Shown: positions 33,901-42,875, counted from the first letter of the stretch. The stretch is DNA of 64,000 nt from Ardenticatenaceae bacterium (GCA_020634435.1 JACKBS010000004.1:62001-126000); one strand, 5' to 3'. A program made the numbers and translations. Notes: generated from the sequence alone by a model not told the origin.

Positions 33901-34455
33901 GAGCAGCGCAAGGCGCTGGATACCAATTTTGTCGATGAGCTAGGCGAGGTGAAGCCTACCTATTTGCCAGAAGTGGCCAGCGGGGTGGACAAGGTGCAGT
34001 ATCGTCGGCGGGTGGAGCGATATATTCGTAGTTTGGAAGATACGGCCGTTTTGCAAAAAATCCGCTGGGCCATGCCCCTGACGCCAGACGATTTGCGCCA
34101 GCTGGACGAAATGCTGTTTGCTGCCGAGGAAGTGGGGTCGGAAGCGGAGTTTGCTCAGGCGTTTGGCGCACCAGACAATCTGGCTCGGTTCATTCGCTCG
34201 TTGGTGGGGCTGGATCGCAGAGCGGCCAAGGAACAGTTTGCCGATTTTCTGAACGAGGCGATTTACACGCCAGACCAAATCCAGTTTGTGAATTACATCA
34301 TCGAACACCTGACTAAAAATGGTTCGATGGAGCCAGGAATGCTGTATGAACGGCCGTTTACCGATCTGCACGACCATGGCCCAAATGGCTTGTTTTCGAG
34401 CGACGAAATGGGCCAACTGCTGGCGGTGGTGCGGAAGGTGAATGCGAGTGTGTAA
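30991..34455 (+). CDS. hsdR: type I restriction enzyme R subunit HsdR
   Basis: 1154 residues from the ATG at 30991. An N-terminal DUF4145-like helical domain (MSNFAFLNQPNWQQIYSDAR) leads to the endonuclease region (RRGYGYADYVLWGADGLPLAVVEAKKT, with D..ExK), then superfamily 2 helicase motifs: ATGTGKTRTA, DEAH in LIIIDEAHRS, LTATP, and FQMIGRGTRLC. The EcoEI-type C-terminal domain ends KVNASV. Two REP palindromes are read in frame as VGQRHAFAL at residues 178-186 and 486-494, the first in the linker after a charged helix, the second shortly before the DEAH strand. Apart from these the protein looks intact. Confidence 0.93.
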   Translation: MSNFAFLNQPNWQQIYSDARLAENYVLSDPRAALLYGRRTVEMIVEWLTTYDPAFDDPYAESLHQKMTTRPFRENIPYGVQDKMHALRKIGNEGVHGARRIQSSQTIGMIRDLFAICHWFARQYTSGDPNSVPGQFDEALLPPPPRDVVQKTRAQLKLISEKFLERDEELKKLREELVGQRHAFALQEAELAELRAQVATTKVVNEAIPDNFDYSQTEAGTRELVIDQMLRAAGWDVANAVTTPKTPADRVGNVTFEERVEPMPNRRGYGYADYVLWGADGLPLAVVEAKKTAVDKERGKHQAELYADALEKMTGQRPVIFYTNGYTVSLWDDSFYPPREVQGFYTQEELALLVQRRDTAKNLAEVPNNAQIAGRYYQEEAIRRVTDHFQQAHRRALLVMATGTGKTRTAVALVDLLMRANWVKRVLFLADRVTLVNQAVKAFKAHLPHSNPINLLEDKQAEASRVVVSTYHTVMNLIERQGNSDVGQRHAFALQYGVGHFDLIIIDEAHRSVYAKFGAIFQYFDGLLLGLTATPKDEVDRNTYELFNLASGDPTYSYDLDQAVADEFLVPPQPMETSTKFMSHGIRYDELPDEEKIRWEMLEWDDSGEMPDAVDARELNQWLFNQDTIDKVLQALMEHGLKVAGGDRLGKTIVFAANSAHARRIVERFDANYPNLAGKFAQQVDYSINYAQDLVEKFGVKEGAPHIAVSVDMLDTGVDVPEVVNLLFFKRVRSKTKFFQMIGRGTRLCEDLFGLDQDKTQFLIFDFCGNFEFFRYNPKGRPAARMPKPLRQQLFETRLHLLETLDEGNDPELIPLRQRVADALHETVSQMNLHNFLVRPKRPFVEPFQARDRWDNLSLTDRADLLNEVAALPSQQPDEEESAKRLDLLLLRLQLAALSGQQTTVDALRDRTVQAAEKLTSRDALNIPLVRAQEPLLRRVQTAEFWQEVTPNQLEDVRRNLRDLTRFIVPEQRKALDTNFVDELGEVKPTYLPEVASGVDKVQYRRRVERYIRSLEDTAVLQKIRWAMPLTPDDLRQLDEMLFAAEEVGSEAEFAQAFGAPDNLARFIRSLVGLDRRAAKEQFADFLNEAIYTPDQIQFVNYIIEHLTKNGSMEPGMLYERPFTDLHDHGPNGLFSSDEMGQLLAVVRKVNASV
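31522..31549. repeat. REP palindrome in hsdR, first
   Basis: GTAG-GGCAAAG-GCATGC-CTTTGCC-CTAC in frame in the linker region. Confidence 0.9.
32446..32473. repeat. REP palindrome in hsdR, second
   Basis: Same sequence, in frame inside the helicase domain before the DEAH motif. Confidence 0.9.
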
Positions 34456-34477
34456 ACGGCCCCTCATTTAGTTCCGG

Positions 34478-34483
34478 TATAAT
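34478..34483 (+). promoter_or_regulatory. -10 TATAAT of the tandem MerR gene
   Basis: GGTATAAT 12 bases before the ATG at 34495, implying a leader of only about five bases. No Shine-Dalgarno is present. Confidence 0.55.
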
Positions 34484-34494
34484 CCTGGATCACC

Positions 34495-35247
34495 ATGAAA
34501 TACCTTAGCACTTCCGCACTGGCCAAGGCTGTTGGCGTGCACCCCAACACGGTGCGCCGCTACGCCGAGCGCGGCATCATTCCGCCCGTTAAGCGCAACC
34601 CGGCCAATGGTTACCGCCGCTTCACCGAGTTCCACCTGGACTGCCTGCGGCTGGCCTGCCAGGTGTATGGCAACCAATTCACCGGCAAAGGGATTTACCA
34701 GTCGGGGCAGCAGGTGGTAGCAACGGCCGTTTCCCAAAATCTCGGTGGTGCGCTAGAGCTGGCCTATAACCACCTTATCCTCGTCAAGTCCGAACGCGCC
34801 CAGGCGGATGTGGCCGCCTCGCTCATGGAGCGCTGGGCCAAAGGCGTGCCCGCCGACGCCACCAGCCAGCCGCTGCGCATTGGCCAGGTGGCGCAGCTGC
34901 TCGGCGTCTCCATCGACGTGGTGCGCAGTTGGGACCGCAATGGCCTGATTGATGTGCCGCGCGATCCCCACAATGGCTACCGGCGTTACGGTGCAGCCGA
35001 AATCAGCCGCCTACGCGTCATTCGCATGTTGTCCCGCGCTGGTTACAGCCTCTCCGCCATCCTGCGCATGATGATCCAGCTAGACAGTGGCGACACGACT
35101 AACCTGCGCCACACTCTGGACACACCGCACCCTGACGATGACATCTACACCGCTGCCGACCGTTGGCTCTCCACCCTTGCCACCGAAGAAGAGCGTGCCC
35201 ACACCATCATCACCATCATTGAAGAGATGATCCAAAAAAGAACCTGA
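34495..35247 (+). CDS. tandem MerR-domain transcriptional regulator
   Basis: 250 residues with two MerR-type winged helices. The first is residues 1-45 (LSTSALAKAVGVHPNTVRRY, then NGYRRFTEFHLD), the second 125-175 (LRIGQVAQLLGVSIDVVRSW, NGYRRYGAAEISRLRVIRML), followed by a helix SAILRMMIQLDSGD. It directly precedes the UvrA2 gene on the same strand and probably controls it. There is no ligand domain; the C-terminus is short. MerR proteins usually bind an inverted repeat in the promoter spacer. Confidence 0.85.
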   Translation: MKYLSTSALAKAVGVHPNTVRRYAERGIIPPVKRNPANGYRRFTEFHLDCLRLACQVYGNQFTGKGIYQSGQQVVATAVSQNLGGALELAYNHLILVKSERAQADVAASLMERWAKGVPADATSQPLRIGQVAQLLGVSIDVVRSWDRNGLIDVPRDPHNGYRRYGAAEISRLRVIRMLSRAGYSLSAILRMMIQLDSGDTTNLRHTLDTPHPDDDIYTAADRWLSTLATEEERAHTIITIIEEMIQKRT

Positions 35248-35326
35248 TTTATCGTGGAGGTGCATCGGGAAAATCTGCGCTATCTGGCAATCTGTGGATA
35301 ATCCTGCCCAAACCCTCCCTCTACAC

Positions 35327-35387
35327 ACCAGGGTTTTACAATCAAGGTTCGAGGCGATATTCACCCGCCAATAACCTTTGACCCTGG
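35327..35387 (+). promoter_or_regulatory. inverted repeat before UvrA2, possible MerR operator
   Basis: CCAGGGTTTTACAATCAAGGTT and AACCTTTGACCCTGG form an imperfect inverted pair (CCAGGGT/ACCCTGG; AAGGTT/AACCTT) in the 150-base gap. The right arm runs into the GGAGG ribosome site. Confidence 0.4.
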
Positions 35388-35397
35388 AGGCGAAATT

Positions 35398-37947
35398 TTG
35401 GAAAAGACGATGACCGATCAAATCATTGTTCGCGGCGCGCGGCTGCATAATCTGAAAAATATCACCGTTTCGATCCCCAAGTACAAGCTGGTTGTGCTGA
35501 CGGGCCTGTCCGGCTCAGGCAAATCAACGCTGGGCTTCGACATTCTCCACATAGAAGGCCAGCGCCAATATTTGGAATCGCTGGGGCTGGCCACTTTTGG
35601 TGTGGCCAAGCCGCCAGTAGATAGCATCATTGGGCTGTCGCCTACCATCAGCCTGGACCAGCACCTCACCAATAACAGCCCGCGCTCTACGGTGGGCACG
35701 TCAACCGAGGTGTACACTTATCTGCGCATTTTGTTTGCCCGATTAGGCCATCGACCCTGCCCCAACTGCGGCCAGGACGTGCCCCCGGCCTTTGATCCGG
35801 CCAATGCCGACTGGGAAGAAACTGACGGCCCGGCCGAGAGTGCGGAGGCAACGCCACAAGATACCTTCCCTTGCCCCCATTGCGGTGCGCCCATCGCCGA
35901 AATCAACATGGCCCACTTTTCCTTCAACAAGCCAGAAGGGGCCTGCCCCACCTGTACGGGTCTGGGCGTTGTGCAAGAGGCCAACCTCCGGCTTCTGGTG
36001 GATGAAACCAAAAGCATTCGAGATGGCGCAGTTCTGACCTGGGACGATTTTTACATCAACCATTACGGCCGTACGATGATGGCCGCCGCTGCCCATTACG
36101 GCTTCTCGTTCGACTTGGACCAGCCGGTGCAAGATTACGCGCTGCCCCAGAGAGATTTGCTGCTCTACGGCGTGGAAAGTTCCCGGTTCAGCCGCCATTT
36201 TCCGAATGGTGAACCACCGGCGCGCGTGAAAGACGGCCGTTTTGAAGGCGTAGCCACAGCGTTGTTGCGACGTTACAGCAATCGCATCCAGGATGCCGAT
36301 TACCGCGACAAGATGAGCGAATATCTGGTTACCCAGCCTTGTCCTGACTGCGAAGGCACGCGTCTACGCGCGGAAAGCCGGGTGGTAACCGTCGCCGGGC
36401 AAGGAATCATTCCGCTCACCCGCCTGCCGCTCACCGATTTGGGCGATTGGCTGCACGACCTTCCCGCATCGCTCAGCGACGACGAAATGATCATCGCCGG
36501 GCCCGTTCTTGACGATTTGAATGAGCGCGTTGCCCGCCTGGTGCAGGTTGGCGCAGGCTATCTGACGCTGGAACGCACCTCGCCGACGCTCTCCGCCGGT
36601 GAAGCGCAGCGGTTGCGACTGGCATCTTTGCTGGGTTCTGGTCTGAGCGGCCTGCTCTACATCTTCGACGAGCCGACCATCGGCATTCATCAGCGCGACA
36701 CGCGCCGCCTGATTACCGTGCTGCGCCGCCTGCGCGATCTGGGCAACACCGTCCTGGTCATTGAGCACGACCTGGAAATAATGGCCGCCGCCGATTACGT
36801 GATCGACGTCGGTCCCGGCGCTGGCAAACACGGCGGTGAGGTGGTGGTCGCTGGCTCGCCTGCCGAAATCATGCAGCAAGCTGGCTCGCTCACGGCCGAT
36901 TATCTGGCCGGACGAATTTCTATTCCTGTGCCGCAAAAAAGACGAGTGGGGGGCGAAACGGCCGTTACCATCCACAACGCCCGCCAGAATAACCTGAAAA
37001 ATGTGACGGTGCGCTTCCCGCTGGGGCTGTTTGTGGCCGTGACGGGTGTTTCCGGTTCCGGCAAATCTTCGCTGCTGTTCGATATTCTTGATCCGGCCAT
37101 CCGTCAGCGCCTGACCCACGCCAGCGACAAACCCGGCGCGCACGACAGTATCGAGGGCATCGAGCATCTGGACAAAATTGTTACCATCGACCAGGCGCAT
37201 TTGCGGCGCATGCCGCGCTCCAATGCTGCTACCTACACCGACACGTTCACGCCGATCCGCAAAGCCTTTGCCGATACGCCCGAGGCACAAAAGCAAGGCT
37301 ACACGGCGCGGCATTTCTCCTTTAACGTGCCGGGCGGCCGCTGTGAGCGGTGCCAGGGCGCGGGGGTGCTTACCGTCAACATGCAGTTTATGCCCGATGT
37401 GGAAGTGCGCTGTCCCGTCTGCCACGGCCGTCGCTTCAATCGCCAAACCCTGGCTATCAAATACCGCGATCACGACATTTCCCAGGTGCTGGACATGACC
37501 ATCGAGGAAGCCTTGGCGCTGTTTGAAGATGTACCCGCGGCGCACGCGCGCTTGCAGGTTTTGGCCGATGTGGGGTTGGGCTATCTTCAGCTGGGCCAGC
37601 CCGCCACCACGCTCTCTGGTGGGGAAGCGCAGCGGGTGAAGTTGGCCAAGGAGTTGGGCCGTCGCGTCAGCGGCCACACGCTTTATCTACTCGATGAGCC
37701 AACCACCGGCCTGCACCTGGCCGACACGGCGCGGCTGCTGGGTGTGCTGCACCGCTTGGTGGGTGCGGGCAACACGGTGATTGTGGTGGAGCACAACCTG
37801 GAATTGGTAAAAACGGCCGATTGGGTCATCGACATGGGGCCAGAGGGCGGGGCGGCTGGAGGGCAGATCATCGCCGCAGGCACCCCGGAACAGGTGGCGC
37901 AGGTTGCCGAATCGTACACGGGGCAATATTTGAAGGAAATTTTGTAA
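35398..37947 (+). CDS. UvrA-like ATPase, class II (UvrA2)
   Basis: 849 residues starting at TTG: GGAGG (35386-35390) is seven bases upstream, ideal for TTG and too far for the ATG at 35410. Two ABC modules are present: Walker A GLSGSGKST and GVSGSGKSS, signatures LSAGEAQRL and LSGGEAQRV, Walker B YIFDEPT and YLLDEPT. Zinc CxxC pairs occur at CPNC/CPHC and CERC/CPVC. The length, about 100 short of UvrA1, and the missing UvrB-binding region fit UvrA2, associated with antibiotic self-protection or DNA-damage tolerance without UvrB. It follows the tandem MerR gene. Confidence 0.9.
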   Translation: MEKTMTDQIIVRGARLHNLKNITVSIPKYKLVVLTGLSGSGKSTLGFDILHIEGQRQYLESLGLATFGVAKPPVDSIIGLSPTISLDQHLTNNSPRSTVGTSTEVYTYLRILFARLGHRPCPNCGQDVPPAFDPANADWEETDGPAESAEATPQDTFPCPHCGAPIAEINMAHFSFNKPEGACPTCTGLGVVQEANLRLLVDETKSIRDGAVLTWDDFYINHYGRTMMAAAAHYGFSFDLDQPVQDYALPQRDLLLYGVESSRFSRHFPNGEPPARVKDGRFEGVATALLRRYSNRIQDADYRDKMSEYLVTQPCPDCEGTRLRAESRVVTVAGQGIIPLTRLPLTDLGDWLHDLPASLSDDEMIIAGPVLDDLNERVARLVQVGAGYLTLERTSPTLSAGEAQRLRLASLLGSGLSGLLYIFDEPTIGIHQRDTRRLITVLRRLRDLGNTVLVIEHDLEIMAAADYVIDVGPGAGKHGGEVVVAGSPAEIMQQAGSLTADYLAGRISIPVPQKRRVGGETAVTIHNARQNNLKNVTVRFPLGLFVAVTGVSGSGKSSLLFDILDPAIRQRLTHASDKPGAHDSIEGIEHLDKIVTIDQAHLRRMPRSNAATYTDTFTPIRKAFADTPEAQKQGYTARHFSFNVPGGRCERCQGAGVLTVNMQFMPDVEVRCPVCHGRRFNRQTLAIKYRDHDISQVLDMTIEEALALFEDVPAAHARLQVLADVGLGYLQLGQPATTLSGGEAQRVKLAKELGRRVSGHTLYLLDEPTTGLHLADTARLLGVLHRLVGAGNTVIVVEHNLELVKTADWVIDMGPEGGAAGGQIIAAGTPEQVAQVAESYTGQYLKEIL

Positions 37948-37959
37948 TCGCGAGGTATG

Positions 37960-37992
37960 ATTTCCCCGGAAACTTGGAGTTTCCGGGGAAAT
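37960..37992. repeat. 33-bp hairpin repeat, intergenic copy
   Basis: ATTTCCCCGGAAACT-TGG-AGTTTCCGGGGAAAT, a 15-bp perfect stem. It lies between convergent genes and could terminate both. The second copy at 46992-47024 lies within a hydrolase gene and differs by a compensated base pair. Confidence 0.85.
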
Positions 37993-38005
37993 GGATGGAT
38001 GACGG

Positions 38006-39808
38006 TTAATGCAGCTCGTACGCGCCAATGTCGCAGGGGACGTTGACACCTAGCCGATTGTTGTCTTGCTGATCTACGGCCAGCGGGGCGAAGCTATTGA
38101 GCGGGTCCGGGCAGTTACCGTAGCCGTTGTTGTACGCGTTGCTCAGGCCGTTGATGGCATGCACGGCGGGCGTGCCGGTTAACGCGGCATCAATCTGTGA
38201 GACTGCGTTGGGGCTGATACCGCTGCATGGCCCGGTGGCAAAATCATCAATGAGGTTGCGCTGCCCGGCAAATGTGCCTGCGCCGGTGACCTCACAATCT
38301 TCCACGCTGCTGGTGGTGATGATGCTGTTGTACATTTGCACGGCTGATCCAGTGTAGATGCCACTGCCGTGGGCGGAACTGTTGCCGTAGAGGGTGACAT
38401 TGGCCAAACGTGCCAGCGCCCCTTTGTAATAAATGGCCCCGCCGTAACTCAGGGAATCGTTGCCGGAGTAGGTGCTGTTGACTGTAGTAAAGCTGCCAGT
38501 GGCTACGTCGAAGATGGCCCCACCTCTGAAATGGCCTGTGTTGTCCAGCAGCGCCGTGCGGTCGATGATGAGATCACCGCTGCCTGCGTTGTAGACCGCG
38601 CCGCCTTCCCAGCCGGTGTTGTTTTCCAGAGTTACATTGCGGATGGTGAGATTGGTTTCGTTGTAGATGGCTCCGCCAAAGAGAACCGCGTCATTGTTTT
38701 CCAGCAGTGATTCCCCTTCGTATTCACCGGCAATGGTAATATGACTGGTGCCTAGTAAGAAGAGCGCCCCGCCATGCTTGCCCGCCTCGTTTTGCTTGAA
38801 GGTGGAATTACGGATGCTGTAGTTAATGTTTGCGGACAGATCGTAAATCGCTCCGCCATTTTCTTCCGCTGTGTTATTTTCAAAAATAACTGAATCTATG
38901 TTGATGTAAATACCTTCGTTCACGGTGTTAAAAAGTGCCCCACCATTTACGGCCGTATTGCTGTCCAGAGTTGAATCTTCCAGAATGAGAAGTCCCTGGG
39001 CGTTTAGGATGGCTCCACCGTTGGTGGTGGCGACTGAGGTGTGAATGGCAGTATTCCACACGCCCAGATTGCCCATTACGTTGTAAAGTGCGCCGCCGGC
39101 CTCAGCGGTGCTGTCATAGAGGGTGGAATCGACGAAATTAGAGCTGCCACCTTCATCATTGAACAGGACGCCGCCAAATGTCTCGGCGGAATTGTGGTTA
39201 AAAAAGGAATGCTCGCGCACGATGAGGCCCCCTTGCGTGAACATGACACCACCGCGATTGGCTTGATTGCTTACAAAACGGCCGAATTCCACCACCGTTG
39301 TGCTGGCAACGTCACTGTAAATCGCCCCACCATTTACGGCCGTATTCTCCGTAAAATCAACGTTGATGATGGTGAGGTCCCCCTGGTTTAGGATAGAGCC
39401 ACCGTTGATGCTGTTGCCGTAATCCAAAAACATGTCTTGTAGTACGACTGTTTTCCCCGGCCGAATTTCAAAATGACGACCCAGACCATTGGCATCTACC
39501 GCACCGCCTTCAATGGTGAGGTTTTTGTTGATCACCAGATCATGCTCGTTAAAGGTGCCGGTGGCATGAATGGTGTCGCCGCCAGACGCCTGGCTGATGG
39601 CGTGGGCCAGGGTGCGGCAGGGTGGGGTAATGATGCCCATCCAGGGCTGCTGACGGCAGTTGTTGGGGGAGCCGGCCCAACTGTCCGTGCCGGTCCAATT
39701 GACAAATAGATCGTTGGCGGCCAGGGCCGATTGTCCGGTAGTAATCAAGAGAATAGCCATAAAAAGCATGAATAAAATGCTGAATCGTCTTTTGTGCTGC
39801 AAAAACAT
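38006..39808 (-). CDS. secreted right-handed beta-helix protein with GGAI repeats
   Basis: 600 residues. A signal peptide with hydrophobic core ILFMLFMAILLITTGQSALA is followed by VNWTGTDSWAGSP. The body consists of ~20-25-residue rungs carrying GGAI(Y/F) motifs, such as NGGAIYSD, GGAILNAQG and EGGAVYNAG, a polymorphic-outer-membrane/parallel beta-helix pattern common in Chloroflexota surface proteins. No anchoring domain is visible, so it is probably released or wall-associated. Function is unknown; binding or polysaccharide-lyase-like folds are the alternatives. ATG at 39808 has AAAGGAG. Confidence 0.85.
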   Translation of the reverse strand: MFLQHKRRFSILFMLFMAILLITTGQSALAANDLFVNWTGTDSWAGSPNNCRQQPWMGIITPPCRTLAHAISQASGGDTIHATGTFNEHDLVINKNLTIEGGAVDANGLGRHFEIRPGKTVVLQDMFLDYGNSINGGSILNQGDLTIINVDFTENTAVNGGAIYSDVASTTVVEFGRFVSNQANRGGVMFTQGGLIVREHSFFNHNSAETFGGVLFNDEGGSSNFVDSTLYDSTAEAGGALYNVMGNLGVWNTAIHTSVATTNGGAILNAQGLLILEDSTLDSNTAVNGGALFNTVNEGIYINIDSVIFENNTAEENGGAIYDLSANINYSIRNSTFKQNEAGKHGGALFLLGTSHITIAGEYEGESLLENNDAVLFGGAIYNETNLTIRNVTLENNTGWEGGAVYNAGSGDLIIDRTALLDNTGHFRGGAIFDVATGSFTTVNSTYSGNDSLSYGGAIYYKGALARLANVTLYGNSSAHGSGIYTGSAVQMYNSIITTSSVEDCEVTGAGTFAGQRNLIDDFATGPCSGISPNAVSQIDAALTGTPAVHAINGLSNAYNNGYGNCPDPLNSFAPLAVDQQDNNRLGVNVPCDIGAYELH

Positions 39809-39895
39809 TAAACAATACTCCTTTACTTGTATGACGGTAATGCTTGCAGTTTACGGCCGTATCGATCCCAAATCGATCTGAGTGCGGAACGGCCG

Positions 39896-39925
39896 TTACC
39901 CCCCGGCGACCTTTTATCCTATAAT
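39896..39925 (+). promoter_or_regulatory. promoter of the LuxR-type gene
   Basis: TTACCC (39896-39901), 18 bases, TATAAT (39920-39925). The ATG at 39934 is nine bases after the -10, so this message is also leaderless or nearly so. Confidence 0.5.
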
Positions 39926-39933
39926 CGCGCCCC

Positions 39934-42246
39934 ATGTTTGATACATTGCTGCCAACAAAGCTGTACCTGCCGTCCACGCGCGGCGATTGGGTGGCGCGGC
40001 CCCGTTTGCTAGACAGGTTGGTGGCTTCGCCCCGCAATAAGCTCATTCTCATCTCGGCCCCGGCCGGCTATGGCAAAACAACACTCGTGACGGCCTGGCT
40101 GCGCCAACTGCCGGAAACGGCCGTATGCTGGCTGGCTCTGGACGCAGACGACAGCGACCCGCAGCAATTTTTTCGCTATTTGGCGGCGGCAATACGGCCG
40201 TTGCCCGATGTCCAAACCCAATTGCCGCAGTTATTGCAGTCCAACCAGGCAATTCCCGCCAAAACGCTGGTCAAGGCTCTGGTTCATGATGTAACGGCCG
40301 TTGCCACCCCGTTTGTGCTCATCCTCGACGATTACCACGCCATCGACTCCGCTGAGATTGATGGGGCGCTGGCCACCTTACTGGACCTGATGCCGCCGCA
40401 AATGACCCTGGTGCTCACTAGCCGCAGCGACCCAGGCTTCCCCATTTCCCGGCTGCGGGCACGGGGCGAACTGGTTGAACTGCGCGCCGATGATTTGCGT
40501 TTTACTGAGGCGGAAGCGGCCAAATTTTTGCAGCAAACGATGGGCCTCACGCTGTTGCCTAAGCAAATCGCCGCGCTGGAAGCGCGCACCGAAGGTTGGA
40601 TTGCCGGGCTGCAAATGGCGGCCCTCTCCATGCAAAATCGCGGCGGTGACCTGGACGGCTTTGTGCAAAGCTTTACCGGCAGCCACCGCTTCATCATGGA
40701 TTACCTGACGGACGAAGTGCTGGCCCAGGTGTCGCCCGATGTCCAGGCGTTTTTGCTGCAAACGGCCGTTCTGCACCGCCTCAACGCCAACCTGTGCGAT
40801 GCCGTCCTAAACAATCACCCATCTCCAATCTCCAACCTCACTACCCAACAAATTTTGGAACATCTCGAAACCAGCAACACCTTCCTCATCTCCCTCGACG
40901 ACGAGCGTCGCTGGTACCGCTACCATCACCTATTTGCCGACCTGCTGCGCCAAAAAGTGTCTGCCGCAACGGCCAAAGCCATTCGCCAAAAAGCGGCCGT
41001 TTGGTGTGCGGCAAATGGGCTGGTGGAAGATGCGATTGAGTATGCCATCGGGGCAGGAGCGTGGGATACGGCCGTTCCCTGGCTGGCAGAAAATGGGCTG
41101 AAGTTTCTCTTTCAGGGCAAGCTCACCCGCTTGCGCCGCTGGTACGATGCGTTCCCGCACGACCTGCTGGTGCAGCAGCCGCGCCTCTGCCTGGATTATG
41201 CCTGGGTGCTGGTGAATCAGGGCGAGAAGGATGCCGTCGAACCCTATTTGCAGGCCGCAGAAACGGCCGCTCACGGTGCGCCAGATGTCCGAGCCATCAC
41301 GGCAATCATTCGGGCCAACAACGCCCGCGCCTTTGAAAATCTGCCGGTGATGCAGTCGGAGGCCGAATTGGCCTTGGAACTGATTCCACTCGACCGGGCG
41401 GTGGCTCGCTGTACGGCGCTGGCGCAGCTGGGCGTGGTGCAGCTCATGGCCGAGGCTGGCAATCTGGATAAAGCCGTGTCTCTGTTGGAAGAAACGGCCG
41501 TCCTGGCCCGGCAAAGCCACAACATGAACACGGCTTTTTTGGCAGGTGGTTATCTGGGATTAGCCCATCTGCTGCGCGGGGAGGTGGGGGTGGCAACGGC
41601 CGTTTTGCACGAAACATTCGCCTTCGCCACCGGGCAAGGGCTGGGGCAAAGTCCGCTGCTCACTTACGTGCATCTGGGGCTGGCCCATCTGGCCTTTTTG
41701 GCCGGGGATTTAGACGGAGCGCGGGAGGAGATTGCTCAGGTGGATGCCCACTGCCGTTTTGCCAACGAGGCCAGCGGGCTGCTGCGCAGCGGTATGCTGC
41801 TGGCATTGGTGGAGCAGGCGGCGGGGAATAAAGAGGCGGTTCGCTTGGCGCTCAATGATGTGGCGGAAACGGCCGTATCCATCAAAAATCCCAACCTGAC
41901 CCAACAAATCGCTTTCCTGCAAGAGGTGGTTTACCAACCAAATCCCAACCCGGCCCAGCTGGAAATGGCCCGATTGGTCGCTGCCGGGGCTTCGCTGGCC
42001 TATGCTCAGGCAGTGGTCCAACCGGAAACCGCCCCGCAGGAACAGCCCCTCGTCGATCCCCTCAGCGAGCGTGAGCTGGAAATTTTGGTGCTTATCGCCG
42101 CTGGGCTAAAGAACACAGAGATTGCCGACAAGCTGTTCATTAGTCTGAACACCGTGCTCTATCACAACAAAAATATCTACAGCAAGCTGGGCGTCAGCAA
42201 ACGCGCCCTGGCCATCGCTAAAGCGCGGGAGTTGGGGCTGCTGTAG
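39934..42246 (+). CDS. LuxR/MalT-type transcriptional activator
   Basis: 770 residues with the MalT layout. An N-terminal STAND ATPase (Walker A APAGYGKTT, then FVLILDDYHAI, TLVLTSRSDPGFP) is followed by a winged helix region, tetratricopeptide-like helices over residues 380-660, and a LuxR helix-turn-helix at the end (LSERELEILVLIAAGLKNTEIADKLF, TVLYHNKNIYSKLGV). Such activators bind DNA upon ATP and inducer binding. ACGGCCGT is dense in this gene. It is divergent from the secreted beta-helix gene, which may be a target. Confidence 0.92.
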   Translation: MFDTLLPTKLYLPSTRGDWVARPRLLDRLVASPRNKLILISAPAGYGKTTLVTAWLRQLPETAVCWLALDADDSDPQQFFRYLAAAIRPLPDVQTQLPQLLQSNQAIPAKTLVKALVHDVTAVATPFVLILDDYHAIDSAEIDGALATLLDLMPPQMTLVLTSRSDPGFPISRLRARGELVELRADDLRFTEAEAAKFLQQTMGLTLLPKQIAALEARTEGWIAGLQMAALSMQNRGGDLDGFVQSFTGSHRFIMDYLTDEVLAQVSPDVQAFLLQTAVLHRLNANLCDAVLNNHPSPISNLTTQQILEHLETSNTFLISLDDERRWYRYHHLFADLLRQKVSAATAKAIRQKAAVWCAANGLVEDAIEYAIGAGAWDTAVPWLAENGLKFLFQGKLTRLRRWYDAFPHDLLVQQPRLCLDYAWVLVNQGEKDAVEPYLQAAETAAHGAPDVRAITAIIRANNARAFENLPVMQSEAELALELIPLDRAVARCTALAQLGVVQLMAEAGNLDKAVSLLEETAVLARQSHNMNTAFLAGGYLGLAHLLRGEVGVATAVLHETFAFATGQGLGQSPLLTYVHLGLAHLAFLAGDLDGAREEIAQVDAHCRFANEASGLLRSGMLLALVEQAAGNKEAVRLALNDVAETAVSIKNPNLTQQIAFLQEVVYQPNPNPAQLEMARLVAAGASLAYAQAVVQPETAPQEQPLVDPLSERELEILVLIAAGLKNTEIADKLFISLNTVLYHNKNIYSKLGVSKRALAIAKARELGLL

Positions 42247-42270
42247 GGCATCTTGCCCCCCGCCAGAAGC

Positions 42271-42304
42271 AAAAAAACCGGCCGTTCACTTCCACAAACG
42301 GCCG
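42271..42304 (-). terminator. terminator made of two CGGCCGTT copies
   Basis: CGGCCGTT (42279-42286) pairs with AACGGCCG (42297-42304); on the minus strand the stem is followed by seven T. It terminates the NTF2-like gene. Confidence 0.7.
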
Positions 42305-42339
42305 TTCCCTAAAAGGCCCCTATCAACAACCTGTCCAGG

Positions 42340-42777
42340 CTAACCCATCGGGCGCTCCAAAATGGGGGTGTTCTGGAAAATCTCGATGAGCCAACGGCCG
42401 TCTGCTTGTTTGGTGAGAATGGCCAACGGCCGTCCCTGTACCTGGGGCAGGTCATCTCGTCCTTCTAGCTGTGCATCCCACTGCACCGCAGCCACATCCG
42501 GGCGCAAAAAACGAATCCAGCGGATGGTAACTGTTTGCCGCGTGCCTTTGTAAATGGTGCTGAAAATTTGCTTGTGTCCGGCAGTAATATTGTCGCGGCC
42601 TTGAATGTGCATGCCATTCCAGACGGTATGGTGTGCATCCGCCACCAAATTCTCAGACCACGCTTCGCTGTCGCTCTGGTTCCAGGCGTTAACCAACGCC
42701 TGTACCACGTCACGGATTGCCTGTTCATCGGTGGGGGAAACGGCCGTTCTTGTGTCCATTATCGGTTTAGTTTGCAT
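42340..42777 (-). CDS. SgcJ/EcaC-family (NTF2-like) protein
   Basis: 145 residues with AAAGGAG before the ATG. The NTF2-like cone pattern is present: DEQAIRDVVQALVNAWNQSD, then HHTVWNGMHIQGRDNITAGH, DVAAVQWDAQLEGR and ADGRWLIEIFQNTPI. Proteins of this family have uncatalogued activities; some are sporulation- or antibiotic-cluster-associated. Cytoplasmic, no signal sequence. Confidence 0.85.
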   Translation of the reverse strand: MQTKPIMDTRTAVSPTDEQAIRDVVQALVNAWNQSDSEAWSENLVADAHHTVWNGMHIQGRDNITAGHKQIFSTIYKGTRQTVTIRWIRFLRPDVAAVQWDAQLEGRDDLPQVQGRPLAILTKQADGRWLIEIFQNTPILERPMG

Positions 42778-42875
42778 ATTTGTATTCTCCTTTTGTCGCG
42801 TAAATCGCGGTAGGTTTGGTTAACTGTTCCCACCATAGCAGCCAACTCTTTAGGAACTCTATATTTTTCTTCTCC

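Noticed and set aside
36364..37677. Large minus-strand frame over the UvrA-like gene
   Set aside because: Shadow of two clear ABC modules.
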